A program made the position numbers and the translations under genes. The notes under the pieces were generated by a model that worked only from the letters and a program-made list of their open reading frames with translations, was not told the DNA's origin and ran no database searches. A stretch of DNA of 12,232 nucleotides from Metabacillus rhizolycopersici (lineage in GTDB: Bacteria > Bacillota > Bacilli > Bacillales > Bacillaceae), in the NCBI RefSeq assembly GCF_020075705.1, contig NZ_JAIQUM010000106.1, forward strand, positions 1 through 12,232. Reading direction: 5' to 3'. Below are positions 6,058-12,232 of this stretch, piece after piece (positions within the stretch are counted from its first letter, which is position 1; each line of letters starts with the position of its first letter).

Positions 6058-7121
6058 AGAAATTTTTATTGTTTATTATGTTGTTTCAGCTACTATTAAC
6101 TGGCTGTATGGAAAAAGAAATATTAGATGATGTGAATCTCGTTACTGCGGGTGCCTTTGACATTACAGATAATGGTCAATTAAGAGGAGTAGCGAATATT
6201 AATACCTATTTGAAGGATCAACCCGTAGAGGATCAACTATTGAGTCAAGAAGCTGAATTGAGTAGAGATATTCTCTCAGATTTGCAAAAGCAATCCACAA
6301 ACCCGCTAGTGCTTGGAAAACTCCAAATTGTGTTATTTGGCGAATCCGTAGCAAAGTCAGGAATTAATGAACTAGTTGATACACTTCAACGTGATGCAAC
6401 AATCAGTGAAAGGCTATTACTTGTTGTGACTAGAGGCGAAGCTAAAGGAATTCTAGAATCAGACTTTTCTCCACAAGGTGCTTCTGAATTTTTAACAAAT
6501 TTAATTTTACATAATAAAAATCATCTTGATGTTCCTAAATCAAATTTACATATGTTTTTGTATCAATATTATTCAAAAGGCCAAGGTGCTTATTTACCTA
6601 TTTTAAAAAGAAAAGATAATACTGTGGAAATTGACGGTTTGGCACTGTTTGATCAGGATAAGGTTGTTGGGGAGATATCAAATGAAAGGATGTTTTTCTT
6701 TAAAACGTTAGCAGACAATTATACGAAAGGCTCATATACACTAGCACTTCCAACGTCCGAAGAAAAAGCAGGAATCATGAGCATTTCATCATCAAGAAAG
6801 TTAAAGCTGCTGTCAACTGAGCCACTAAAAGTTGAGATTTCAATTCATCTTGAAGGTTTCATTAATGAATATACAGGGGGGGAAATAACATTAAAGATTG
6901 CTAAGGATGCAGAAAAAGAGTTTGAAGAAATTATTAAAAGAGAGACATTAGCAATGATTGAACAGTTCAAAGCATTAAAAATTGATCCGATAGGAATAGG
7001 AGATGAAATAAGGTCCAAATCAAGGAGTTTCAGCATTGATGAATGGGAGGATAAGATTTCAGAATTAGATGTTGAAGTGAAGGCTAATGTTGTCATTTCA
7101 GAGACAGGTGTAATTCACTGA
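6054..7121 (+). CDS. GerC-family germinant receptor lipoprotein
   Basis: This encodes 355 residues, slightly short for the Ger(x)C family. A short lipoprotein signal peptide (MKKFLLFIMLFQLLLTGC) ends in the lipobox LLTGC, so Cys18 should be lipidated and anchor the protein on the outer face of the spore inner membrane. Family landmarks follow: EILDDVNLVTAGAFDIT (22-38), NPLVLGKLQIVLFGESVAKSGI (83-104) and LQRDATISERLLLVVTRGEA (111-130). The C-terminal half is the mixed alpha/beta domain of the family. The start ATG overlaps the B-subunit stop, with GGAGG (6043-6047) six bases upstream. With the A and B subunits it completes one receptor. No fourth (D-type) subunit gene follows. No convincing terminator is visible behind it, only a short palindrome. 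Confidence 0.93.
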   Translation: MKKFLLFIMLFQLLLTGCMEKEILDDVNLVTAGAFDITDNGQLRGVANINTYLKDQPVEDQLLSQEAELSRDILSDLQKQSTNPLVLGKLQIVLFGESVAKSGINELVDTLQRDATISERLLLVVTRGEAKGILESDFSPQGASEFLTNLILHNKNHLDVPKSNLHMFLYQYYSKGQGAYLPILKRKDNTVEIDGLALFDQDKVVGEISNERMFFFKTLADNYTKGSYTLALPTSEEKAGIMSISSSRKLKLLSTEPLKVEISIHLEGFINEYTGGEITLKIAKDAEKEFEEIIKRETLAMIEQFKALKIDPIGIGDEIRSKSRSFSIDEWEDKISELDVEVKANVVISETGVIH

Positions 7122-7137
7122 TTAATAGATCTATTAA
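7122..7137. repeat. 16-bp palindrome after gerC-type gene
   Basis: TTAATAGATCTATTAA is a perfect palindrome lying directly after the TGA stop (7119-7121). It is AT-rich and has no T-run directly behind it, so it is at best a weak terminator. TCCTTTTTTC occurs about 12 bases further on. Confidence 0.35.
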
Positions 7138-7218
7138 ATGCTTGTCAACAATCCTTTTTTCAAGTTAAAGCATAATTACCAAAAAATTTTCAAGGAAATA
7201 ACCTTTCAATTTTCATTA

Positions 7219-7246
7219 ATATTATGATGCCTTGTCTCATATCGTT
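7219..7246 (+). promoter_or_regulatory. Sigma-E promoter of ykvU
   Basis: ATATT (7219-7223), 14 bases, then CATATCGTT (7238-7246). The sigma-E consensus is a -35 containing ATATT and a CATACAnT-like -10 with about 14 bases between, so the fit is good. The expected transcription start is near 7253, before the AGGGG ribosome binding site (7270-7274). This places ykvU expression in the mother cell. Confidence 0.72.
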
Positions 7247-7282
7247 TATGTATGGACTAGTTTAAAACGAGGGGACGACATC

Positions 7283-8608
7283 ATGAATTCATTTGTAAAA
7301 GGAACATTGTTGCTTGTTGTAGCAGCGTTTTTTGGAGAGTGTCTTGAATTTTTCGTTAATATGATTTTGGCTAGGGAGCTTGGAGAAGAAGGAATGGGTT
7401 TATATATGACAATTCTCCCTATGGTCTTCTTTGTTGTCATTATCGCCAGCTTAGAACTACCAGTTTCTATTTCAAAATTTGTTGCTGAGAAACAACGTGA
7501 AACACATTACTACATGCTGAAAAGTACACTCAATTTAACTATATCTTTTACGATTGTTTTTGTAGCCGTTACAGCTTTACTTCTACCGTATATTCCAATT
7601 TTTAATGGGTACCATCCATATGTAAAATGGTTAGTGGTCCTACTTATTCCTATCGTTTCTTTTACATCGATTTCCAGAGGATATTTTATGGGTGTACAAC
7701 ATATGGGAAAGATTGCTTTATCTAATTTTTTAAAAAAAGTTGTCCAATTACTTTTGTTATTTTGGGTATATCAAGCTTTTCAATTTGATTTACAAATGGC
7801 GATATTAATTGCGATAGCATCGTTAATAGCTAGTGAACTACTTGTATGCACGTATCTAGTTGCTGCCTACTTTATTCAATATCAAATGTTACGAAAAGGA
7901 CCAAATCAATATATGAACGGAAAAAAGGTGAGAAAAGCTTTATTAGCGGTTTCCTTTCCAACAACAGGACTTAGGCTTTTTCATTCCTTTACACATGCTC
8001 TTCAGCCATTTTTAGTGAAAGCGGCTTTAATTAGTGCTGGCTTTTCCAGTGTAATGGCTAATGAGCACTATGGACTGCTTGCAGGAGTGGCGATGTCAAT
8101 TGGCTTTTTTCCTGCATTTATTGGGCATTCTTTGATGACGATGCTTATTCCTAACGTATCTGAAGCATTTATAAATAATGATAATAAAAAGCTTATCAGG
8201 CTACTTAAGCAGTCAATGTCCATCACGATGGTATACGGAACAATTGCTGTTTTTGCCATGAATATGTTTGCAGAACCTTTGACACATTTATTTTTTGATT
8301 CTTCATCAGCAGTGTTTTATTTGAAGCTATTATGGCCCTATTTTCTATTTCACTTCTTCATCATTCCTATGCAGGCCTATTTAATTGGATTAGGACTTGT
8401 TAAGGATGCGCTTTTCCATACGATTTGGTCCCACGTGATTTCATTTGGGATGATGTATATACTCGGTTCATTAGAATCATTTCAAATGAGGGGAATTATT
8501 CTTGGGATGAATATGGGGGCTGTCCTCTTGATGCTTATGCACTATGTGACAATTTGTAAGAAGTTGGGTGTGAGTGTTTATTTTATGAAGAAAAGGTTTA
8601 TATATTAA
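7283..8608 (+). CDS. ykvU: YkvU, SpoVB-like polysaccharide or lipid flippase family
   Basis: This encodes 441 residues with about 12 to 14 membrane segments and almost no soluble domain, as in the polysaccharide biosynthesis/MOP flippase family (SpoVB, YkvU, MurJ-like). The N-terminus has the family features: FVKGTLLLVVAAFFGECLEF, then ILARELGEEGMGLYM (28-42) and SLELPVSISKFVAE (56-69). Further in, ISRGYFMGVQHMG matches the usual 'GyFqG' region. Members move lipid-linked sugars across the membrane; SpoVB acts in cortex synthesis, and YkvU is its close relative with a role not settled. The start is ATG 7283, eight bases after AGGGG. The frame is open to 7232, but the sigma-E -10 box lies downstream of that point, which rules out the longer start. 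Next is stoA in the same direction, after 299 bases and a repeat. Confidence 0.88.
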   Translation: MNSFVKGTLLLVVAAFFGECLEFFVNMILARELGEEGMGLYMTILPMVFFVVIIASLELPVSISKFVAEKQRETHYYMLKSTLNLTISFTIVFVAVTALLLPYIPIFNGYHPYVKWLVVLLIPIVSFTSISRGYFMGVQHMGKIALSNFLKKVVQLLLLFWVYQAFQFDLQMAILIAIASLIASELLVCTYLVAAYFIQYQMLRKGPNQYMNGKKVRKALLAVSFPTTGLRLFHSFTHALQPFLVKAALISAGFSSVMANEHYGLLAGVAMSIGFFPAFIGHSLMTMLIPNVSEAFINNDNKKLIRLLKQSMSITMVYGTIAVFAMNMFAEPLTHLFFDSSSAVFYLKLLWPYFLFHFFIIPMQAYLIGLGLVKDALFHTIWSHVISFGMMYILGSLESFQMRGIILGMNMGAVLLMLMHYVTICKKLGVSVYFMKKRFIY

Positions 8609-8687
8609 TTTATTAAATAGACGGAGGCACTTTTGGAAACCCGTTTGTTTTATCGTTTAGGAAATTATAAAATTCTTGTACGTGGAT

Positions 8688-8825
8688 AAGCGCACGACAT
8701 CTAGCACAAGCGTCCGGCCACTCTTGGGTCTACAGCCACTTTTGAATAGAAGGCAAAAAGTACGCCTTCTATTCAAAAGCGTCTTATGCTATGCCTGAGG
8801 CTGATCAAGGCGCTTGCGCTTTTGT
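8688..8825. repeat. Dispersed palindromic repeat, copy 1
   Basis: Bases 8739-8754 and 8764-8779 form a perfect 16-bp stem (TTTTGAATAGAAGGC plus one C-G pair) around a 9-base loop. Outer ends AAGCGCA (8688-8694) and TGCGCTT (8815-8821) are inverted repeats. The right part (8796-8825) matches 9561-9590 at 28 of 30 bases, so this is a repeated unit. Similar non-coding units ending in a 'CAAGGCGCTTGCGCTTTT' block recur in intergenic regions of Bacillaceae genomes (from memory). It fills most of the 299-base gap between ykvU and stoA and may also end ykvU transcription. The rest of the gap shows no gene. Confidence 0.8.
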
Positions 8826-8907
8826 TATTGTATCTTATTTCAAATTTGGTAAAAAATAAATCTATATGTAATAAATTTGGAATTCAATCAAAGGAAAGGA
8901 TGAAAAA

Positions 8908-9426
8908 ATGAAAAAAAGATTATTACTTCGTATATTAGCGTTTTTTTTTGTTCTGAATGGATTATTTATTCCTGATTTTGTTGCAGCTGGTGAATTGGGA
9001 AGTGCTACTGTAGGTGAAAAGGCAGCGAATTTCACATTAAAAACGGTTGATGGGAAAAGTATGAATTTAGCTGATTTACGCGGAAAGGTAGTTGTGGTCA
9101 ATTTTTGGACAACCTGGTGTGATTATTGCCAAGAAGAAATAGAAGAGCTTGTTAAATTTTCAAAAGATACAAAGTCATCAAATGTTGAATTATTAGGTGT
9201 GAATGTGACAGCCTCTGAAAGAAGTGAGCGAGGTGTCATTCAATTTGTCAATGGTCTTAATCTTCCGTTTCCAATTGGGCTTGATGTGCAAGGTGAAGTT
9301 TCAAGGATGTATAAGATTATTGGGATACCAACAACCTATATTATTGACCGTGAAGGTATTGTGAGGAAGAAAATTTTAGGACCGGTAACAGGGGATATGT
9401 TGAAACATGCTATTTCACAGCTATGA
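8908..9426 (+). CDS. stoA: Extracytoplasmic thiol-disulfide oxidoreductase StoA
   Basis: This encodes 172 residues. The first 27 are a signal peptide or membrane anchor (RLLLRILAFFFVLNGLFI) without a lipobox Cys. The rest is a TlpA/ResA-type thioredoxin fold: VGEKAANFTLKTVDGK (35-50), VVVVNFWTTWCDYCQEEIEE (61-80) with redox Cys71 and Cys74, and the cis-proline loop GIPTTYIID (139-147, Pro141). In B. subtilis StoA (YkvV) keeps sporulation proteins such as SpoVD reduced outside the forespore membrane, needed for cortex synthesis. ATG 8908 lies seven bases after AAAGGA (8895-8900); an ATG at 8900 stops after two codons. The active site reads CDYC, without the proline often found before the second Cys. 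Position between ykvU and pfeT matches B. subtilis. ResA is the main alternative, but context favours StoA. Confidence 0.9.
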   Translation: MKKRLLLRILAFFFVLNGLFIPDFVAAGELGSATVGEKAANFTLKTVDGKSMNLADLRGKVVVVNFWTTWCDYCQEEIEELVKFSKDTKSSNVELLGVNVTASERSERGVIQFVNGLNLPFPIGLDVQGEVSRMYKIIGIPTTYIIDREGIVRKKILGPVTGDMLKHAISQL

Positions 9427-9453
9427 TAAAGTAAATGATCAATTAATTCGTTA

Positions 9454-9502
9454 GTCGGAGCTACAATTGTGTTCTTTCAATTGATGCTACCGGCTTTTTT
9501 TT
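9454..9502 (+). terminator. Rho-independent terminator of stoA
   Basis: An imperfect long stem pairs GTCGGAGC (9454-9461) with GCTACCGGC (9486-9494) and CAATTG (9464-9469) with CAATTG (9478-9483). It is followed by eight T (9495-9502). It begins 27 bases after the stoA stop codon. Confidence 0.88.
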
Positions 9503-9512
9503 GTGGTTTACC

Positions 9513-9590
9513 GGGAATAGAAGGTAAAAACACCTTCTATTCCTGCTTGTCTTATTTGCTTGAGGTTGATCAAGGCTCTTGCGCTTTTGT
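9513..9590. repeat. Dispersed palindromic repeat, copy 2, truncated
   Basis: GGAATAGAAGGT (9514-9525) pairs perfectly with 9532-9543 around AAAAAC. The stem core GAATAGAAGG is the same as in copy 1 (8744-8753). Then follow GTCTTAT and the block 9561-9590, which matches 8796-8825 at 28 of 30 bases. The left arm of copy 1 is not found here; its place is taken by the stoA terminator. The two copies are direct repeats bracketing stoA. Confidence 0.75.
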
Positions 9591-9676
9591 ACTGTGTAGA
9601 ACTTCGAACTTTTATTGGGTTTGAGTTTATACTATAGGGTATTGTTTTATTGCCTAATAAGAACCTTAAAAGCTAA

Positions 9677-9697
9677 GGCAAGTTTCGCTTACTTGCC
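9677..9697. repeat. Small hairpin upstream of the pfeT control region
   Basis: GGCAAGT (9677-9683) and ACTTGCC (9691-9697) form a 7-bp stem with a 7-base loop. The following bases are AT-rich but not a T-run. It lies in the 479-base gap between stoA and pfeT, between the repeat and the PerR-type box. Role unknown; otherwise 9591-9760 shows no gene. Confidence 0.4.
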
Positions 9698-9762
9698 AAT
9701 TATTTAATTGAGAGAATAATTGAGAATGGATTTCATAATCAATAATTATTCTAATTTAATAA

Positions 9763-9777
9763 TTATAATAATTATTA
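9763..9777. promoter_or_regulatory. PerR box of pfeT
   Basis: TTATAATAATTATTA fits the PerR consensus TTATAATnATTATAA at 13 of 14 defined bases. It ends one base before the -35 box of the promoter at 9779-9806. The B. subtilis orthologue (zosA/pfeT) is a known PerR target, which supports the call. The surroundings are very AT-rich, which raises the chance of accidental matches, but position and homology agree. Confidence 0.72.
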
Positions 9778-9778
9778 C

Positions 9779-9806
9779 TTGATATTATTGATAACTTTGC
9801 TATAAT
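9779..9806 (+). promoter_or_regulatory. Sigma-A promoter of pfeT
   Basis: TTGATA (9779-9784), a 16-base spacer and TATAAT (9801-9806). The -10 box is perfect. The start of transcription should be near 9813, giving a leader of about 90 bases before the start codon at 9906. Confidence 0.75.
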
Positions 9807-9871
9807 CTTATATATACTAGATTAATTGATGGAATTTCAAAGTTTTTGTGGGGATAAATAGTTGGTGATGA

Positions 9872-9886
9872 TGAATATTATTCTCA
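9872..9886. promoter_or_regulatory. Possible second Fur/PerR-family operator
   Basis: TGAATATTATTCTCA matches the 7-1-7 Fur-family pattern TGATAATnATTATCA at 11 of 14 defined bases. It lies in the leader, just before the AAGGAG ribosome binding site. Its right part, ATTCTCAATT (9880-9889), is the exact reverse complement of AATTGAGAAT at 9718-9727, upstream of the promoter. Confidence 0.35.
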
Positions 9887-9905
9887 ATTAGAAGGAGTGG
9901 AGAAA

Positions 9906-11843
9906 TTGGAATTGAACAGTGTTGGGCAAATGACAAACCCTATTCATTCAAATCATGAAGGTTTACCTTCCAAATGGAGCGAACATAGTGAACTTATAAA
10001 TGCAATTATTGCGGGGATATTTATTGGATTCGGTTGGTTCTTTAATAGTCAGGGGAATGAATCAGTTGCGATTCCGTTGTTTATTTTAGCGTTTGTGATC
10101 GGCGGCTATGCGAAGGCGAAAGAAGGGATTATTGAAACAATTGCAGAGAAAAATCTAAATGTTGAATTGCTAATGATTTTTGCCGCGGTCGGTTCAGCTA
10201 TAATTGGCTATTGGACTGAAGGGGCAATTCTTATTTTTATCTTTGCATTAAGTGGAGCGTTAGAAACGTATACAATGAATAAAAGTCAACGTGAAATTTC
10301 TGCATTAATGAGTCTTCAACCTGAAGAGGCGTTGTTGCTTGAAGATGGAAAGGAAACAAAGGTACATGTATCCTCCCTTCAGATTGGTGATACGATATTA
10401 GTTAAGCCGGGGGAACGTATCCCTACAGATGGTCTAATTTTAACGGGAAAAACAACTATTGATCAATCAGCTATAACAGGAGAATCAATGCCTGTTGAAC
10501 GTGAGGTAAATGGCGAGGTATTTGCAGGTACGGTTAATGGTAATGGATCTATCACACTTTCTGTAACGAAAAAAAGTACGGAAACAATGTTTCAAAAAAT
10601 ACTAGAGCTTGTACAATCTGCTCAATCCGAGAAATCACCGTCTCAACAATTTATCGAAAGATTTGAAGGGACGTATGTAAAAGCTGTGCTCGCTCTTGTA
10701 GCAATTATGATGGTACTACCACATTTTGCCCTCGGTTGGAGTTGGAATGAAACCATTTATCGTGCACTCGTCCTGATGGTTGTTGCATCACCATGTGCTC
10801 TCGTAGCTTCAATCATGCCTGCAACGTTATCGGCGATATCAAATGGGGCAAGAAATGGTCTATTGTTTAAAGGTGGGGTTCATTTAGAACAATTAAGTAA
10901 AACCAAAGTTGTTGTATTTGATAAAACAGGTACGTTAACGAAGGGAGAACCAACCGTAACAGATATTATCATTTCAGATACAGTTGATTCAGCAACCTTT
11001 TATGAGTCTGTCCTTTCAATCGAAAATCAATCCACACACCCTTTAGCAAGGGCAATTGTAGATAAAATTCAAGATGATTTTCCAAAATATAGTGCAAATA
11101 TGATTTCTGTCGATGAAAAGTCAGGGTTTGGTGTTAGTGCTGTTTTAAATGGAGTAGTATGGAAAATTGGGAAAGCAGACTTTGTTGGCCGTAGTGAAGC
11201 GGATAGCTACAACCATGCTGTCAGTGAGAAGCTTGCACAAGAGGGAAAAACAATTGTTTATGTCGTGCGACGAGATCAAATTGTTGGGTTGTTAGCATTA
11301 AAAGATGTTGTAAGAGATGAAGCAAAAGTAGCAATTAAAACATTACAGGAAAATGGAATTAAAACAGTCATGCTCACAGGTGATAGTAAATCAACGGCTG
11401 AAGCTATCGCAAAAGAATTAAACATAGACATATTTCTCGGTGAGTGCTTGCCAGAGGATAAAGCAAATGAAATAAAATCATTAAAAGAAAAATATGGCAC
11501 AGTGACGATGATTGGGGATGGGATCAATGACGCTCCAGCGCTTGCAACATCTGATGTAGGTATTGCGATGGGCGAGGGAACCGATGTAGCTCTCGAAACT
11601 GCTGATATTGTCTTAATGAAAAATGAATTATCCAAGCTTACAAAAGCTGTGAAGTTATCGAAAAAGATGAATCGGATCATAAAACAGAATGTTGTTTTTT
11701 CATTATCTGTGATTGCGTTACTTATTTGTTCGAACTTTATTCAAGTGTTAGATCTTCCGTTAGGTGTTATTGGACACGAGGGCAGCACCATTCTTGTTAT
11801 TTTAAATGGATTGCGCTTATTAAGAGGAAATTTAAACGAGTAG
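9906..11843 (+). CDS. pfeT: P1B-4 metal-exporting ATPase PfeT (ZosA)
   Basis: This encodes 645 residues from a TTG start. AAGGAG (9892-9897) lies eight bases before TTG 9906; the in-frame GTG at 9897 overlaps that site and is unlikely. P-type ATPase landmarks, numbered from this start: TGES actuator loop (191-194), SPC in a membrane helix (295-297), DKTGT with phosphorylated Asp339, HP of the nucleotide domain (378-379), TGDS (491-494), GDGINDAP (537-544) and HEGST in the last helix (624-628). SPC together with HEGST marks the P1B-4 group; there is no N-terminal CxxC metal-binding domain. About eight membrane helices fit. B. subtilis YkvW was first described as zinc transporter ZosA and later as Fe(II) efflux pump PfeT, induced by iron and peroxide through PerR. 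The box and promoter upstream suggest the same control here. Co or Zn transport cannot be excluded. Confidence 0.92.
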   Translation: MELNSVGQMTNPIHSNHEGLPSKWSEHSELINAIIAGIFIGFGWFFNSQGNESVAIPLFILAFVIGGYAKAKEGIIETIAEKNLNVELLMIFAAVGSAIIGYWTEGAILIFIFALSGALETYTMNKSQREISALMSLQPEEALLLEDGKETKVHVSSLQIGDTILVKPGERIPTDGLILTGKTTIDQSAITGESMPVEREVNGEVFAGTVNGNGSITLSVTKKSTETMFQKILELVQSAQSEKSPSQQFIERFEGTYVKAVLALVAIMMVLPHFALGWSWNETIYRALVLMVVASPCALVASIMPATLSAISNGARNGLLFKGGVHLEQLSKTKVVVFDKTGTLTKGEPTVTDIIISDTVDSATFYESVLSIENQSTHPLARAIVDKIQDDFPKYSANMISVDEKSGFGVSAVLNGVVWKIGKADFVGRSEADSYNHAVSEKLAQEGKTIVYVVRRDQIVGLLALKDVVRDEAKVAIKTLQENGIKTVMLTGDSKSTAEAIAKELNIDIFLGECLPEDKANEIKSLKEKYGTVTMIGDGINDAPALATSDVGIAMGEGTDVALETADIVLMKNELSKLTKAVKLSKKMNRIIKQNVVFSLSVIALLICSNFIQVLDLPLGVIGHEGSTILVILNGLRLLRGNLNE

Positions 11844-11849
11844 AAAAAG

Positions 11850-11885
11850 TAGTAAAGGGACTGACAATTGTCAGTCCCTTTACTA
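11850..11885 (+). terminator. 36-bp perfect palindromic terminator of pfeT
   Basis: Bases 11850-11867 and 11868-11885 are exact reverse complements (core AAAGGGACTGAC / GTCAGTCCCTTT). It begins six bases after the pfeT stop. There is no long T-run after the stem. The arms suit a strong hairpin that works in both directions. Confidence 0.8.
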
Positions 11886-12055
11886 TGCTCAGATAAGAAA
11901 GTTTGATCCCGTTCCGAACAGATTGAAAAAAACTACTATAAAATTTAACGAAATCCCAAAAGAATTCCCCTTCCTCAAGTGTGTGAAGGGAGTAGCCCAA
12001 TGGTAGGGAGGGGATGAATTTTGGTCAGGTGGAAGCCTGAATGGTTGTTCATTAA

Positions 12056-12067
12056 GAACGAACGTTC
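12056..12067. promoter_or_regulatory. LexA-type (SOS) box upstream of tnpB
   Basis: GAACGAACGTTC has the GAAC-N4-GTTC core of the Bacillus LexA (DinR) box CGAACRNRYGTTYC; the centre also fits (R, R, Y), and only the two outermost bases differ. It lies 35 bases before the tnpB start codon. It may instead be a structural palindrome of the element (AGAACG..CGTTCT, 12055-12068). Confidence 0.45.
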
Positions 12068-12102
12068 TGTAATGAAGGTAGAATATAGGGGTGGTGATAA
12101 CA

Positions 12103-12232
12103 ATGTTGTTGAATCAAAAATATGAAATTTATCCAAATGAAAAGCAGAAGGAAATGTTGGATCGTTGGCTGCAATATTGTCGCCAAACCTATAATTCTGC
12201 TCTTTTAGATAAACAACGTAAATATAATAGGT
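12103..12232 (+). CDS. tnpB: TnpB RNA-guided nuclease (OrfB), N-terminal part
   Basis: The first 43 codons are visible; the gene runs off the window. The start is ATG 12103, preceded by AGGGGTGGTG (12087-12096) at a 6-base gap. The protein begins MLLNQKYEIYPNEKQKEML and continues DRWLQYCRQTYNSAL, the usual N-terminus of IS200/IS605 OrfB/TnpB proteins ('..YR.YPt.eQ...l......r..yN.aL'). TnpB proteins are RuvC-type nucleases that use an RNA derived from the element's right end to cut DNA and so keep the element in place. The catalytic RuvC and zinc-finger parts are outside the window, so it cannot be said whether this copy is intact. It lies downstream of the pfeT terminator in the same direction. 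Confidence 0.85.
   Translation, partial: MLLNQKYEIYPNEKQKEMLDRWLQYCRQTYNSALLDKQRKYNR

Larger units (their letters stand above)
11968..12232 (+). mobile_element. IS200/IS605-family TnpB element, left part
   Basis: The window ends inside this element. The tnpB gene starts at 12103. Upstream are a hairpin CCCTTC/GAAGGG (11968-11973 with 11985-11990) and a small stem TCAGG/CCTGA (12025-12029 with 12036-12040), as expected for the subterminal left end of this family, which lacks terminal inverted repeats. The exact left boundary cannot be fixed; it is probably between 11886 and 11968. No tnpA (Y1 transposase) is seen on this side. The right end and the guide RNA region lie outside the window. Confidence 0.7.

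Noticed and set aside
8633..8689. 18-codon frame with TTG start after GGAGG, downstream of ykvU
   Set aside because: The Shine-Dalgarno is good, but the frame is very short, needs a TTG start and ends where the dispersed repeat begins. There is no other sign of coding.
11276..11680. Minus-strand frame of 134 codons inside pfeT
   Set aside because: It is opposite the most conserved ATPase motifs and has no ribosome binding site, so it is a mirror of the real gene.
1..12232. CRISPR array, tRNA, rRNA or riboswitch
   Set aside because: I saw no regularly spaced repeats, no cloverleaf and no recognisable riboswitch core. The repeats present are palindromes or two-copy elements.

Overview
The window is AT-rich, low-GC DNA from an endospore-forming member of the Bacillaceae (Bacillus sensu lato). 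Strong AGGAGG-type ribosome binding sites, a GerA-type germinant receptor operon, sporulation-type promoters and spore coat or exosporium proteins point this way. The core gene order ykvS - small gene - ykvT - ykvU - stoA - pfeT (zosA/ykvW) matches my recollection of the ykv region of Bacillus subtilis. The species cannot be told from the sequence.

Layout. Positions 1-1365, minus strand: two neighbouring paralogues of a spore-surface family (CsxC-like), the downstream one cut by the window edge. Positions 1405-1784, minus strand: a possible 28-residue micro-ORF, a rho-independent terminator and ykvS. Positions 1785-2280: a gene-free stretch with a folded element that resembles an IS200/IS605-type end, plus a second hairpin. 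Positions 2281-3295, plus strand: a 64-residue protein of unknown function ending inside a perfect palindrome, then ykvT, a secreted LysM plus SleB/CwlJ-type cell-wall hydrolase. Positions 3396-7121: a three-gene gerA/gerB/gerC-type receptor operon behind a very good sigma-G promoter, lying between ykvT and ykvU. Positions 7219-9426: ykvU (lipid-linked sugar flippase family) behind a good sigma-E promoter, and stoA (extracytoplasmic thiol-disulfide oxidoreductase), with copies of a dispersed palindromic repeat on both sides of stoA. Positions 9763-11885: the P1B-4 ATPase gene pfeT (zosA) with a near-consensus PerR box, a sigma-A promoter, a second Fur/PerR-like site next to the Shine-Dalgarno sequence and a strong terminator. 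Positions 11968-12232: the left part of a TnpB-encoding IS200/IS605-family element with a LexA-type palindrome just upstream of tnpB.

How the genes fit together. Most of the window serves spore biology. Spore-surface proteins are probably made in the mother cell. YkvT, YkvU and StoA relate to cell wall or cortex assembly. The Ger operon is made in the forespore for nutrient sensing in the inner membrane. PfeT is a separate metal and peroxide stress unit: by homology it exports ferrous iron under PerR control. The TnpB element and the repeats are accessory DNA at the edges and in the gaps of this conserved cluster. I found no wholly new multi-gene system. The best leads are the receptor operon set into a conserved locus, the multi-site control region of pfeT, the LexA-like site in front of tnpB, and the unexplained micro-ORF and palindromes.
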